A stretch of 64,000 bases of DNA from Kamptonema sp. UHCC 0994 (GCF_029167235.1 NZ_JARFTR010000098.1:1-64000); one strand, 5' to 3'. Positions 8,698 to 18,795 are shown, counted from the first letter of the stretch. Notes: a model not told the origin generated them from the sequence alone. Program-made: numbers and translations.

Positions 8698-11600
8698 ATG
8701 ACTGACATCATCGACAATCGCGATCAAAAATTAGTTGATAAAATCAATCAAATTCTTGAATCCTCAGAATCCGCTAATTTTGCCGTCGGTTATTTCTTTC
8801 TCTCCGGTTTTATTGCTATCTCCCACCGCCTAGCAACTATCAAACAACTGCGATTATTAATTGGTAACACCAGTAACCGTCAAACCATCGAACAATTAGC
8901 CGAAGGATATCGCCGTTTAGAATTAATAAAAGATAGTCTCGAAGAACAAGCTTATGCTAAACGGTCAACCCGTCAACAAATGGTGACAGAAACCGCCGAA
9001 AATCTGAGGTCTAGCGTCGAAATTATGGATCAAACCGATGAAGCAGAAAATCTGGTCAAAAGTTTGGTCAAAATGATAGAAGAAAAACGGTTACAGGTGC
9101 GAGTTTATACTAAAGAAAGACTTCACGCTAAAGCTTATATTTTCGATTATGGTCAGGTTTATAATAATCTAGGACAGTCTGTACAACGCACGGAAAATGG
9201 CATTGCGATTGTGGGTTCCTCTAATTTAAGTTTATCAGGAATTTCCCATAATACCGAACTTAATGTGATTGTGCATGGCAATGATAATCATGCTAGTTTA
9301 ACAGATTGGTTTAACGAACTTTGGGAGGAAGCCGAAAACTTTGAAGAAGCACTTATGGAGGAGATGAAACAATCTTGGGCGATGTCTACCGTGCGTCCCT
9401 ACGATATTTACATGAAAACATTATATATGTTAGTGCGCGATCGGATCGCGGAAGAAGTTTCTACAGAAATTATGGTTGATAATCAAATCACCGACAAACT
9501 AGCAGACTTTCAAAAAGTAGCCGTTAACCAAGCAATTAAATTAATTCGTGAGTATGGCGGTTGCTTTGTTGCTGATGTCGTTGGTTTAGGTAAAAGCTTT
9601 ATTGGGGCCGCGATTGTTAAACGATTTGAACAGATTGAAAAAGCCCGTCCTTTAATTATTTGTCCCGCGCCGATAGTCGAAATGTGGGAAAGATATAATG
9701 AAATTTATCAACTGAACGCGCGGGTTTTATCAATGGGTTATCTTCGAGAAAATGAGGAAAGTGGATTTAAAACCTTGTTAGAAGATTTTAAATATAAAGA
9801 TCGAGATTTTGTGCTGATTGATGAAAGTCATAATATCCGCAATGCTGATACCCAACGTTATAAAATTGTCGAAGCCTTTCTCGCTTCTGGTAAACAATGT
9901 TGTTTATTAACAGCAACGCCTCGCAATAAAACCGCTTGGGATATTTATCATCAAATTAAACTATTTCATCAGGATGATAAAACCGATTTACCTGTTGACC
10001 CGCCAGATTTAAAAGAATATTTTAAATTAGTGGAAAAAGGACAAAAGCAACTTCCAGAATTACTTTCTCATATTTTAATTCGTCGGACTCGCAATCATAT
10101 TTTAAGATGGTATGGTTTTGATTCCGTTACCCATCAACCCGTAGATTCTGCTAATTTTCAAGATTATCTGAATAGCATAAAACGCGCCTATATTATCGTT
10201 GATGGCAAACACCGTTTTTTCCCGAAACGAGAATTGAAAACCATTGAATATAGTATTGAGGATACTTACCAAGGACTCTATCAAAAATTACGCCAATATT
10301 TAGGAAAATCCCGCAAAAAGCAGTTAGTTAAACTACCTAAAGATGAGCTTTGTTATGCCCGTTATGGCTTAGGTAATTATGTAATTAAATCTAAAAAGAA
10401 TGCTGAACCTTACACCAGCTTACAAGTTGCGGGATCGAACTTGCGGGGATTAATGCGGGTATTATTATTTAAAAGGTTTGAATCGAGTGTTTATGCGTTC
10501 CAACAAACCATTAAAAAATTGATTAAAGGACACGAACGATTTTTAAGTGCTCTTAAAGAAGGAATTGTAGCTGCTGGGGAAGAAGCGCAAAATATACTTT
10601 ATGAACCCAATGATACCCAAGAACAAGATATCATCGACGGTTTACGCCAAGTTTGTAGTAAATACGATATTGCTGATTTTGATGCTCAACGTTTACAAGA
10701 TCATATTCAACATGACTTAAATATATTAACACAAATTGCCTCCTTAGTCAATGCGATTACCCCTGAAAAAGATGCTAAATTACAAACTCTCAAACAATGG
10801 CTAAATCAAGAACCCCTTAAAACAGGTAAACGGTTAATTTTCACTCAATTTGCTGATACTGCTCAATATTTATACGCTCATCTTAATCCTCACAATCAAT
10901 CTAATGATATTGAAGTAATTTATAGTAGCAGTAGTAAAAATAAAGCTAAAATTGTCGGTCGATTTGCCCCTAAAGCTAATCCCTATTATCAATTTAAAAC
11001 GGGAGAATTAGAACTCAATACTTTAATTGCAACGGATGTTTTAGCCGAAGGTTTAAATCTACAAGATGGCAATTCCATTATCAATTATGATTTACATTGG
11101 AATCCGGTTAAACTGATTCAAAGATTTGGACGGATTGACCGGATTGGTAGTGAAAACGATCTGATTTATGGGTTTAATTTTCTACCGGAAACCGGATTAG
11201 AAAAAAATCTAGGTTTACGCCAAAAACTTGCTAACCGGATTCAAGAAATCCATGAAACTATCGGAGAAGATGCGGCGATTCTTGACCCTACAGAACAACT
11301 GAATGAAGAAGCGATGTATGCAATTTATGAAAAAGCTGAAAGCCATCAATTGAGTCTATTTGAAGATGCAGGGGAATTATTAGACTTGAATGAAGCAGAG
11401 GAAATGCTGCGACAATTACAAAAGGAAAATCCAACAGAATATGAACGGATTGCTAACTTACCTCATGGGATTCGGACTGCTAGATTCTCTCTGAATAAGG
11501 GAATGTATGTTTTTTGTGAAGCCTCTTATCCTAATCGCAAAGACTGGAAAGGATATCAACAATTATACTGGATCGATGGACAGGGGGAAATTATTTCTAA

Positions 11601-12054
11601 AGATGTTTCGAGAATTTTAGGAATGTTGAAAAGTAGTATTACCGAACCCGGATTATTATTACCTCATAATTATAATCAAGCGGTGATGAACATTAAATCT
11701 AAATTCAGTGAAGAAGTAAAACATCGTCAATCTGAACGAGAATATAGTCGATCTTTGAGTCAAGGACAGCGATATATTGTCCGAGAATTAGGACTTTTCT
11801 TTAAAGCAATTGAGGATGAAGATATTCGCAAACAGATTAATATCCTAGAACAAGCCTTTCGCCAACCGATGACAACGGTATTGAAGCGAGATTTAAACAG
11901 TATTAAGAAGCAGGGATTAACGGGAGATAATTTATTCAGGGAGTTAAAAAAGCTGTATAATCAACACGATCTGCGAAATTTGTTAGATCGTCATCATTTA
12001 CAAGATAATGAGAAACCTATTCCGATGATTGTTTGTAGTCAAGCCTTAGTATAA
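8698..12054 (+). CDS. PLD-nuclease / Snf2-type helicase fusion
   Basis: A 1118-aa protein. N-terminal phospholipase-D-like domain with one HxK motif (RLHAKAYIF, His about residue 143) followed by GSSNLSLSGISHNTE, as in HKD nucleases that act as dimers. Then a superfamily 2 helicase: Walker A ADVVGLGKS at about 293-301, motif II DESH at about 374, LLTATPRNKT, and in the second lobe ATDVLAEGLNLQ and QRFGRIDRIGS. This matches the PLDc/Snf2-like fusion class. Together with the upstream adenine methyltransferase it would form a restriction-type antiviral system: the methylase marks host DNA and the translocase-nuclease degrades unmarked DNA. That role is inference. DISARM uses similar parts as separate genes; here they are fused and no drmA/drmB gene is present. 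Confidence 0.85.
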   Translation: MTDIIDNRDQKLVDKINQILESSESANFAVGYFFLSGFIAISHRLATIKQLRLLIGNTSNRQTIEQLAEGYRRLELIKDSLEEQAYAKRSTRQQMVTETAENLRSSVEIMDQTDEAENLVKSLVKMIEEKRLQVRVYTKERLHAKAYIFDYGQVYNNLGQSVQRTENGIAIVGSSNLSLSGISHNTELNVIVHGNDNHASLTDWFNELWEEAENFEEALMEEMKQSWAMSTVRPYDIYMKTLYMLVRDRIAEEVSTEIMVDNQITDKLADFQKVAVNQAIKLIREYGGCFVADVVGLGKSFIGAAIVKRFEQIEKARPLIICPAPIVEMWERYNEIYQLNARVLSMGYLRENEESGFKTLLEDFKYKDRDFVLIDESHNIRNADTQRYKIVEAFLASGKQCCLLTATPRNKTAWDIYHQIKLFHQDDKTDLPVDPPDLKEYFKLVEKGQKQLPELLSHILIRRTRNHILRWYGFDSVTHQPVDSANFQDYLNSIKRAYIIVDGKHRFFPKRELKTIEYSIEDTYQGLYQKLRQYLGKSRKKQLVKLPKDELCYARYGLGNYVIKSKKNAEPYTSLQVAGSNLRGLMRVLLFKRFESSVYAFQQTIKKLIKGHERFLSALKEGIVAAGEEAQNILYEPNDTQEQDIIDGLRQVCSKYDIADFDAQRLQDHIQHDLNILTQIASLVNAITPEKDAKLQTLKQWLNQEPLKTGKRLIFTQFADTAQYLYAHLNPHNQSNDIEVIYSSSSKNKAKIVGRFAPKANPYYQFKTGELELNTLIATDVLAEGLNLQDGNSIINYDLHWNPVKLIQRFGRIDRIGSENDLIYGFNFLPETGLEKNLGLRQKLANRIQEIHETIGEDAAILDPTEQLNEEAMYAIYEKAESHQLSLFEDAGELLDLNEAEEMLRQLQKENPTEYERIANLPHGIRTARFSLNKGMYVFCEASYPNRKDWKGYQQLYWIDGQGEIISKDVSRILGMLKSSITEPGLLLPHNYNQAVMNIKSKFSEEVKHRQSEREYSRSLSQGQRYIVRELGLFFKAIEDEDIRKQINILEQAFRQPMTTVLKRDLNSIKKQGLTGDNLFRELKKLYNQHDLRNLLDRHHLQDNEKPIPMIVCSQALV

Positions 12055-12058
12055 TAGA

Positions 12059-12143
12059 ACTTACGCACACTTTACGTAACGCCGCCATCCTGGCGGTAAA
12101 GAAACCGCCAAGATGGCGGCGTTACAAATACTTTTGCGTAAGT
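12059..12143. mobile_element. MITE-like element with ACTTACGCA ends
   Basis: 85 bp with perfect 9-bp terminal inverted repeats ACTTACGCA / TGCGTAAGT and an inner perfect 14-bp pair GTAACGCCGCCATC (12076-12089) / GATGGCGGCGTTAC (12112-12125). A second hairpin core (AACCCGGTTTC, then GCGTAAGTCC) follows to about 12190. It lies between the convergent helicase and GTPase genes and may also end their transcripts. Confidence 0.7.
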
Positions 12144-12198
12144 CTGTTGGTTAAAAAACCCGGTTTCTACCACCCTTGCGTAAGTCCTGTACTAATAA

Positions 12199-13842
12199 TT
12201 ACCATTCTTCATTCCTATTTTTACTATCTGTTTCCCAATCGTCTTGAGGAGTATAATCAACTGCTTCTGGTTCTGGTGTTGGTTGTGGTTTTGGTGGTTC
12301 TTCTAATTGACATTCATACTCTGGTTCTGGTTGAACTGTCAGCGGTTCTACAACGCGGGCGATCGCATCTTTTACGAAGGCTTTCATAAACTCCCCTCGC
12401 CGATTTAACTGAAACTGTCGCTGCACTACTTCGGCCATCCCACCATCGCCCCAATCTTGATCGTGACGAAAATATTCAATAAAACTCTTACCAGCAATCC
12501 GCGTCAAATAAGCAGCACTTACGCCTTGAATTGCCTTACCAACTAAAAAGGTGGCAATGTTAAGCTGAAGGGCCGTTGTCACCAGTTTAATCGCACCTGC
12601 TACAATTCCTAAACTTGCTAAAGTTTTGGCTAGGGACATCGCCAATTCTCGCCCGCGATCTATATTTAATTCAGTACCGTAAATCTTGCCAATTTCTATT
12701 ACCATTTGGGCATTTACGGCTGCTGTTGCTAATAAATCTACTACGGGCAATGGCGTTACTGCAATTACTCCCGCACCAATCCATTGAAATCGTTCTACTA
12801 CTTTATCCGCTTGTCGCCGCCGCTGGGCATCTATTAACTTGTGGGCTTCTTCCCCTAAACGTTGAGATTGTAGGAGAATATTATCAGCAATTAAGTCTTT
12901 GCCTTCGGCTCGTAATAAAGCAGCCATGCGCCGAATTAAGGGCATGATATCGGGTTCTGGTTTAAATTTGTCGCCGGATTCGAGAGTAACTTCTTGGGGG
13001 TTAGCTGCGATCGCGACTACATCCATGCTGCTAACAATTCCTTTCACCCGCTGCCGTAGCCGTGCGATAATGGTTTCTTTATCGCTGTCAGGATAGAGGT
13101 CAGTTTTGTTGAAAACTACGAGCGATCGCTTGCCAATTTGTGCCAAAGTCCGCAGCGGTTCGTACTCGGATTTTCGCAAGTCGTTGTCTAAGACAAATAG
13201 TAATAAATCTGCTTCTGTCGCCAGTTGTCGCGCTAATTCTTCTCTGTGAGTTCCTGCGATTCCTGCTTCTAGAATTCCTGGGGTATCTGTGATTAAAATT
13301 TCTCTATCTAATCCTTTCAGCTTCAGAATATAGGTTTCTCCGACTTCAGTAGTACCCATTGGTGCGCCTACTTGTCCCGCCATCCGGCCCACCAGTGCGT
13401 TAATTAGAGAGGTTTTGCCCGCTGAACCGGTGCCGAAAACTACTACTTCGACATTACCACGAGACAAACTGGCTTCGATTTCGCGCGATCGCGAGATTAA
13501 AGCTTGACGCGCTACCTCATCCTGAATTTGACTTACCTGTTGGCGAAGAGCTCTCAAAGTTTCCTCAGCCGCCTCAACTTTAGCAGCAGGAACTTTTGGT
13601 TTTAACTGCGGTTTTGCTTGATTTTTCCTAGGGCGTTGTAGGAGCCTCCAATAGTAGAATAAGGCAAAAATTAACATCCCCAAGAGGAAGATGAGCAGCA
13701 ATAGCAGTAAATTTGCCAAAAACGGTGGCGCAGACCACGCAACTTGGCTGTAAAGCCCTGTTAAGGAAGCAATCAGCCAGATCATTAGCCCCAAGATGAG
13801 GCAGAAACCAGCAATGAGTATGAGGAGGCGAGACAAGGCCAT
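12199..13842 (-). CDS. Membrane-anchored GTPase with DUF697 domain
   Basis: A 547-aa protein. Two transmembrane helices near the N-terminus (about residues 5-30 and 40-65), a linker of charged coiled coil, then an Era-like G domain: G1 GTGSAGKTS at 137-145, G3 DTPG at 186-189, G4 NKTD at 245-248. After it comes a DUF697-type region (IAVTPLPVVDLLATAAVNAQ) that is likely membrane associated, and an acidic, proline-rich tail. This layout is common in cyanobacteria and related to YcjF/dynamin-like small GTPases; some relatives are linked to membrane or chloroplast processes, but the role here is not known. Single-gene unit convergent with the helicase. Confidence 0.85.
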   Translation of the reverse strand: MALSRLLILIAGFCLILGLMIWLIASLTGLYSQVAWSAPPFLANLLLLLLIFLLGMLIFALFYYWRLLQRPRKNQAKPQLKPKVPAAKVEAAEETLRALRQQVSQIQDEVARQALISRSREIEASLSRGNVEVVVFGTGSAGKTSLINALVGRMAGQVGAPMGTTEVGETYILKLKGLDREILITDTPGILEAGIAGTHREELARQLATEADLLLFVLDNDLRKSEYEPLRTLAQIGKRSLVVFNKTDLYPDSDKETIIARLRQRVKGIVSSMDVVAIAANPQEVTLESGDKFKPEPDIMPLIRRMAALLRAEGKDLIADNILLQSQRLGEEAHKLIDAQRRRQADKVVERFQWIGAGVIAVTPLPVVDLLATAAVNAQMVIEIGKIYGTELNIDRGRELAMSLAKTLASLGIVAGAIKLVTTALQLNIATFLVGKAIQGVSAAYLTRIAGKSFIEYFRHDQDWGDGGMAEVVQRQFQLNRRGEFMKAFVKDAIARVVEPLTVQPEPEYECQLEEPPKPQPTPEPEAVDYTPQDDWETDSKNRNEEW

Positions 13843-14214
13843 GAACGGCTAGGGCGAATAAAAGGCAGATGCTTTTAATTTTGGCATTCTTCAAGGGAAA
13901 GAGCGATACCTAACCCTGGCTTCGCCTACGCACTTTGGGATAGTTACTTTAAACATAGCAAATGCCAAGCCGTTATTTTTGGCGCGATCGCCTCTCTCAA
14001 GAATTAAAAATGTAAAATTAAAAATTAAAAATTTAATTAAATTTCTAATTGGATTTAGCTATAATTTACAGGCTTGTTGCAGCGAGCGCCCACTCTATAT
14101 TTAATTGGTAATTATTCGTTATCAGCACATTTTTGGGCTGACGAATAATCAACAACCAAGAAATATTAACTGTTGCGATGCCGAGCGATAATGCTATATT
14201 TAATTTAAATAAAG
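13843..14214. other. Gene-free stretch
   Basis: 372 bp. It contains one HIP1 site, an AATTAAAAAT repeat tract at 14004-14040, and an imperfect inverted repeat TTATTCGTTATCAGC / GCTGACGAATAA at about 14114-14150 that could form a hairpin. I see no small gene with a ribosome site. Confidence 0.5.
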
Positions 14215-14430
14215 TTAAGCAGCCACGATTTTGATTTCGAGCGGAGCTTCAAGATTTTTTTCAAACGATATAATTGTAGCACTTGAAACACATCTACTAT
14301 ATTTTCTAGCATCTGTTTCCTTTTTTTCGTCCCGATCTACCTCGCTGTTAACTACAACCCACTTACCTGTTTTAGGGTCGCGATAAGTTGTGAATGGATT
14401 AGATTTTAAAGGCTTTTGGCAAGATTTCAT
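14215..14430 (-). CDS. Small hypothetical protein (71 aa)
   Basis: A basic, soluble protein with the central phrase NPFTTYRDPKTGKWVVV and two lone cysteines. The start is supported by GAGGT 9 nt upstream on the minus strand. No family recognised; the TYRDPKTGKW segment looks like a beta hairpin. It follows, on the same strand, a 41-aa peptide gene that also has an NPFT motif, but a strong terminator separates them, so they are separate transcripts. Confidence 0.6.
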   Translation of the reverse strand: MKSCQKPLKSNPFTTYRDPKTGKWVVVNSEVDRDEKKETDARKYSRCVSSATIISFEKNLEAPLEIKIVAA

Positions 14431-14620
14431 AAATTTTTACCTCGATTCCTAGTTGAGAGTAGTTTTTAGAACTAGAACCTTATATTTTTAATGATCGCTT
14501 ATTTGCGTTCGCTACTGCTGCGACACTTATCATAAACTTAAGTGATATTTCTCCGTTGTTTCTGTGATTTGTGGCTACTCATATAGTGACGAAAATCACA
14601 GAAATAAATATAGCCATATA

Positions 14621-14650
14621 AAAGAAAAAAGCAACCGATTAGGGCTGCTT
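14621..14650 (-). terminator. Rho-independent terminator
   Basis: On the minus strand: AAGCAGCC, loop CTAATC, GGTTGCTT (8-bp stem with one G-U pair), then a T run (revcomp of 14621-14628). It lies 125 nt past the stop of the 41-aa peptide gene and defines the end of that transcript. Confidence 0.8.
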
Positions 14651-14774
14651 CTAGGAGAAAACCTTGATATTAAAATTGGATAAAACCTGCTAATTAGTAA
14701 TCAGCAATCCCGAAACCTATAGATCGCCTATGCGTTAAAACCTTCAAACAATTGGTTAGCCGATTAGTAATTGA

Positions 14775-14900
14775 TTAGGCTAATCGCATTAAAATCTCTA
14801 ATGGGCTGATTTGTTGTATTTTGCATTGAGTCGTTTTGTTTTGAGTTACTGGAGTAAAAGGATTTGCGATAATTTTGGGGGTGTAGATGATGAATTCCAT
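14775..14900 (-). CDS. Candidate 41-aa peptide gene
   Basis: Found by reading the minus strand. ATG at 14900-14898, TAA at 14777-14775. A strong Shine-Dalgarno AGGAG lies 8 nt upstream. The peptide starts MEFIIYTPKIIANPFTPV, contains one cysteine, and ends in a helical-looking ISPLEILMRLA. A possible promoter (CCGACA, 17 bp, GATAGT on the minus strand) lies about 60-90 bp upstream of the start, and a clear terminator follows at 14650-14621. The unit thus has its own promoter, ribosome site and terminator. No homologue recognised. Function unknown; it could be a regulatory or signalling peptide or a small subunit. Confidence 0.55.
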   Translation of the reverse strand: MEFIIYTPKIIANPFTPVTQNKTTQCKIQQISPLEILMRLA

Positions 14901-15327
14901 GATGGCGGCTCCTGAACTTTATGTTTTAAATTTACCCCCTTGTTCAGCAGCCAAGACTTAGAAGCGTTCCACTATCGTAACTTGTACATTAATTGTCGGG
15001 GTTAGGGGGTGAAGCCATTAGGTAGAAGACACAGTGTACGGGGCATTCGTCACGAGGAAGTCGTCAGAAGTCATTGGTCAGAAGGAGAAAGACTTATGCA
15101 GCGTGCTTTTCAGTCATCGGAGTTGTACGTTTAATTATGTCTTTTTGCTTGCCAACATTTCACTCTCACCCTTACTGAACAAGTAAAAAATATCCTATTG
15201 GCAGCAAAGTAGTAACAGAAACGAAAGTAGGACAGTTGACCAACTGGCACTCCCAAATCTATTTGTAACGCCGCCCTCTGGGCGGTATAGCTATATAGCG
15301 TTTAATTATGTCCGACTGCTTACCCTT
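14901..15327. other. Intergenic stretch with repeats
   Basis: 427 bp. The part next to 14900 is the leader of the 41-aa peptide gene. Two direct copies of a TTTAATTATGTC...GCTTRCC motif occur at about 15130 and 15300, related to the ends of the element at 8398-8580. A GCCGCCCTCTGGGCGG palindrome lies near 15270. No further gene seen. Confidence 0.5.
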
Positions 15328-17061
15328 TTAATTCAGGCGGATAAAAACACTCCCTCGCCGTACACCTGCTTCTCCACCCGTGCTAGTAAAAGTAAGCGAT
15401 CGCAAACGCTCAAAAAATGGTCTAGCAGACAACTCAATTAACCTCAAAAGAGGTATTTGCTGCTCCCATACGGCCCTACTTGACGGCCAATCTAAGTATA
15501 AATATCCATAATTTAACTGTGGTAAAGGTGCAATGCTAGTTTGAAAGTCACTATTTCCAGACAGAGTTCCAGTTTGCGAAGCTTTCAGTGCTTCATCCAT
15601 CGCCTCTACAGAAGTTGTGAAAACTTCGTATTCCCCAACTGTAGCGCGAACGCCTTTTGCTTCAGCTTTAATAGCTGTATTTTTCCGATCAAAATTAGAG
15701 CTAGTAGTCAAGCGAGTCCAAGCATAAATCTTTTGATTATTCAGATTAAAGCTACCAATACTATAATCTTGACTGAGAGCGATCGCATCCAAGCGAGCAA
15801 TTGCTTTTTCAGAATCAGGGGATTTTTCCACCGCAAAAATCCAATCAGGGGCACTGCGATCCGGGCGCGGTAATAAAGCCAAAACATACTCCCCACGTAC
15901 CCAACTAAATATATCCTTTACTAAATCAATACCCCAACTCACTTTCAGATCGGCTATTGGTTGATTCACCAATCTAGAGAGTAAATCGCTACTCGCAACT
16001 CCAGCAGAAATTTCATTCCAAAGATGATTTAGATCCGTACTTGCTGCTACAAAAGGACTGGAGGTCGGAACATAATTCAAAGCTTTAACCAGCCCAGATT
16101 TTGGGGCTATAGATTGAAAACTTTTAGCATCAGGAGAGAGTAAAACAGCTTCTGCAAGTAATCCCTGCTGATTTATTCCCATTGCGATCGCCAGTGTTGA
16201 AAGAGGTAAAATTGAATTTTCCTTTTGTGCATCACCGATAACGTTTTGAGTCCCAATCCAATCATTTACTTCTGATAGATTTGCAAAAACTACAGCAATT
16301 CTGCCGCCTTTTAATTCTTGCAAATTTTGTTGATATTCAGAATTATTATTGAGATTTAGATTGGCAGCTTGAACATTATTAATTGCCTCTCGTAAAACCT
16401 TGGGGTGATTAGCAAATAAAACAAAACTATTATGATTTGTAGAACTGCTACCAACTACAGCAGTAGCTAAATTTGGCGATCCTCCTAAAGACAGAGAGGA
16501 AAGAGTGTTACTCACACTCCCTTTCCTGTAAATTAATTTCACGCCTTTATATTGTTCAAAAGTTATATCTTCACCACTAACCGTAGGTTTGTGCCAGAAG
16601 CGTTCTAGAAATTCCCTACTAAGGTCAGGATCGTGGGTTGCAAGGGCTAATAATAGCCCAGTTTGTTTGCCATTGCTGCGATCGCGGTCAAAATCCTTTC
16701 CCGTTACTGCCAGAGTAATTTCATCCCCTAGCCAGGGTTTAATATCTCGATTGTAATCCAAGCCCGTATTTGCCAACAAGCTTTTTTTGATTTGATTAAA
16801 TTCAGAGTGCGATCGCCCTTTCTCTTGGAAAGGAGAAAAAACCTGCTGCAAAGCTTCCAACCGATCTGGATTTACTAGCATTGACAGCATAGCAGGCGCA
16901 CTCTTCGGCACAAAAATTGCAGCCGCAGGAGTACCAGTCGGCCCGCCTTGCAGCAAATTTAGGGGGGTCTTAGTCGTCAGCCAGTAAAAACCACCTGCAC
17001 TCAAGGCTAATAGGGCAAGAACCCCAGGAATGAGGAAAGAGAAAAATGAGCGTAACTTCAT
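15328..17061 (-). CDS. DUF3352 domain protein
   Basis: A 577-aa protein with one N-terminal transmembrane helix (about residues 8-30), then PAAAIFVPKSAPAMLSMLVNPDRLEAL, the usual opening of DUF3352 proteins. The rest is a large soluble, probably periplasmic domain with repeated alpha/beta units, including a DYNRDIKPWLGDEI segment and a late FFERLRSLTFTS segment. DUF3352 is widespread in cyanobacteria and has no firm function. It is divergent from the GspE-like ATPase gene with about 90 bp between starts, so the two may share a control region. Confidence 0.85.
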   Translation of the reverse strand: MKLRSFFSFLIPGVLALLALSAGGFYWLTTKTPLNLLQGGPTGTPAAAIFVPKSAPAMLSMLVNPDRLEALQQVFSPFQEKGRSHSEFNQIKKSLLANTGLDYNRDIKPWLGDEITLAVTGKDFDRDRSNGKQTGLLLALATHDPDLSREFLERFWHKPTVSGEDITFEQYKGVKLIYRKGSVSNTLSSLSLGGSPNLATAVVGSSSTNHNSFVLFANHPKVLREAINNVQAANLNLNNNSEYQQNLQELKGGRIAVVFANLSEVNDWIGTQNVIGDAQKENSILPLSTLAIAMGINQQGLLAEAVLLSPDAKSFQSIAPKSGLVKALNYVPTSSPFVAASTDLNHLWNEISAGVASSDLLSRLVNQPIADLKVSWGIDLVKDIFSWVRGEYVLALLPRPDRSAPDWIFAVEKSPDSEKAIARLDAIALSQDYSIGSFNLNNQKIYAWTRLTTSSNFDRKNTAIKAEAKGVRATVGEYEVFTTSVEAMDEALKASQTGTLSGNSDFQTSIAPLPQLNYGYLYLDWPSSRAVWEQQIPLLRLIELSARPFFERLRSLTFTSTGGEAGVRRGSVFIRLN

Positions 17062-17152
17062 ATATTATAACTATTATTGAGATCCAAGTTTATAGTAATT
17101 TTAACTGATAAGTTCTTTGAACAGTAAACTATAGTCGGGATTCGCAACTACC

Positions 17153-18784
17153 ATGCAAACTGCTTCAGTCCTATCTGCTTGGCAACAACTGAGAAATCGC
17201 GCCATTACCTGCGAACAAGCACTGCAACACTTGGTAGATAACCAGGGAATTGTGAATTTGCAGTTACTTGACCGAGAAGTAAGCTTTCGATTTTTTCGGG
17301 AATTTCCCGATAGAAATATATTACCACCTCTCATTCCCCTATTGTTATGGCGTAACTGCTATTATCTGGGCTCCCCCGTAGAGATATCTGTAGACTCGCT
17401 CAAAATAATGAGCGATCGCACTTTGAGCGATATCAAAATTATTCCTATTGATGACAAGAGTTACCGCACCTGGTTTCACAGCCAAAATCTCGATCCTAAT
17501 CGCATTAGTTCTGCTCCTTTAATTAATCCGATTACCGGAGAATTAGAGCCAGAAGATGTTAGCGAAACCACCGAACTTTACCTCACAAAAGCAGCCGATC
17601 AAATTGGTAGAATTAAAACCTTGATTTCGGGGGCGCTGCGAAACCGTGCTAGCGATATACACCTCGAACCTGGAACAGAGGGTTTAAGAGTTCGCTACCG
17701 GATTGATGGAATTTTACGGAAAATTACTACTTTTCCTACAGAAATTGGTCGCAAAGTAGTTGTGGCTTTAAAAGTTATGTCTAACATGGACATTGCCGAA
17801 AGTCGCCGCCCCCAAGATGGACGAATTGGCGAGAATTATGCCGCCGGTCAAGGTTCAGAAATGGGGTTAGATATGCGAGTAAGTATTTTGCCTTGCGTAG
17901 GTGGAGAAAAAGCGGTAATTAGGTTGTTACCTCAAGAAAATCCTTTTAGTGATTTAGATAGCTTAGGATTTGCTCCCAAAGCCCTGAATATATATAAAAG
18001 TTGGTTGCAACAACCCCAAGGGATGATTATTTTTACCGGGCCTACTGGTTCTGGAAAAACGAGTACGCTGTATACGAGTTTGCTGTCAGTAGCGACGGAA
18101 CACATGAATGTTGTGACAGTGGAAGATCCGGTGGAATATGTTTTACCGGGGATTACGCAAACGCAGGTACATGAAAGGGCAGGGATGACTTTGGCGGCTG
18201 GTTTGCGGGCAATTTTGCGCCAAGATCCTGATATTATTATGGTGGGGGAAATTCGCGATCGCGACACCGCAGATACAGCAGTGAGAGCAGCATTAACTGG
18301 TCATTTAGTCTTGACAACTTTGCACACTAATGATGCCATTGGTGCTATTCCTAGATTAAAAGATATCGGGCCAGATCCGGGTTTAATTAGTGATGCTTTA
18401 TTAGGAATTGTTGCTCAGCGTTTAGTGAGACGAGTTTGTCCTCATTGTGCCGAACCTTATAAACCAACTCAGGCAGATATGGAGGTATTAGGTTTAGATT
18501 GGGAAGATGCAAATCCTTTTGGTTGGCGCAAGGGTAGAGGTTGTGCTAATTGTTTTAATTCTGGTTATTTGGGAAGGGAAGCAATTGTTGAATTGCTGGA
18601 TTTAGATAATAATATTCGGCATTTAATTTATGAGGGAACAATGACTCAATTGCACCGCTATTTAGTTGAAAAAGGTTTTACTTCTTTTCGGTTAGCAGCA
18701 ATTGAAAAGGTGGCAAGTGGTATCACTACGGTGGAAGAAGTGCAGCGAGTTTTGCCTCATAGCGCTTTGCACCGCAAGGTTTAA
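17153..18784 (+). CDS. GspE/PulE/PilB-family ATPase
   Basis: A 543-aa secretion-type ATPase. Seen: an N-terminal domain of about 120 residues, then RASDIHLEPG typical of the family, Walker A GPTGSGKT at residues 296-303, an Asp box, Walker B IIMVGEIRD, and a zinc-binding element with C429/C432 and C464/C467 (CPHC and CANC). It drives pilin or pseudopilin polymerisation at the inner membrane. It is shorter than cyanobacterial PilB (about 670 aa) and no pilC or pilT gene follows, so it is probably a second copy of unknown specificity. The exact pilus or secretion system cannot be told from the window. Confidence 0.85.
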   Translation: MQTASVLSAWQQLRNRAITCEQALQHLVDNQGIVNLQLLDREVSFRFFREFPDRNILPPLIPLLLWRNCYYLGSPVEISVDSLKIMSDRTLSDIKIIPIDDKSYRTWFHSQNLDPNRISSAPLINPITGELEPEDVSETTELYLTKAADQIGRIKTLISGALRNRASDIHLEPGTEGLRVRYRIDGILRKITTFPTEIGRKVVVALKVMSNMDIAESRRPQDGRIGENYAAGQGSEMGLDMRVSILPCVGGEKAVIRLLPQENPFSDLDSLGFAPKALNIYKSWLQQPQGMIIFTGPTGSGKTSTLYTSLLSVATEHMNVVTVEDPVEYVLPGITQTQVHERAGMTLAAGLRAILRQDPDIIMVGEIRDRDTADTAVRAALTGHLVLTTLHTNDAIGAIPRLKDIGPDPGLISDALLGIVAQRLVRRVCPHCAEPYKPTQADMEVLGLDWEDANPFGWRKGRGCANCFNSGYLGREAIVELLDLDNNIRHLIYEGTMTQLHRYLVEKGFTSFRLAAIEKVASGITTVEEVQRVLPHSALHRKV

Positions 18785-18795
18785 TTTTGTTATAG

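Noticed and set aside
12615-12947. 110-codon frame opposite the GTPase
   Set aside because: Antisense shadow of the conserved G-domain gene; Leu-rich with no recognisable pattern.
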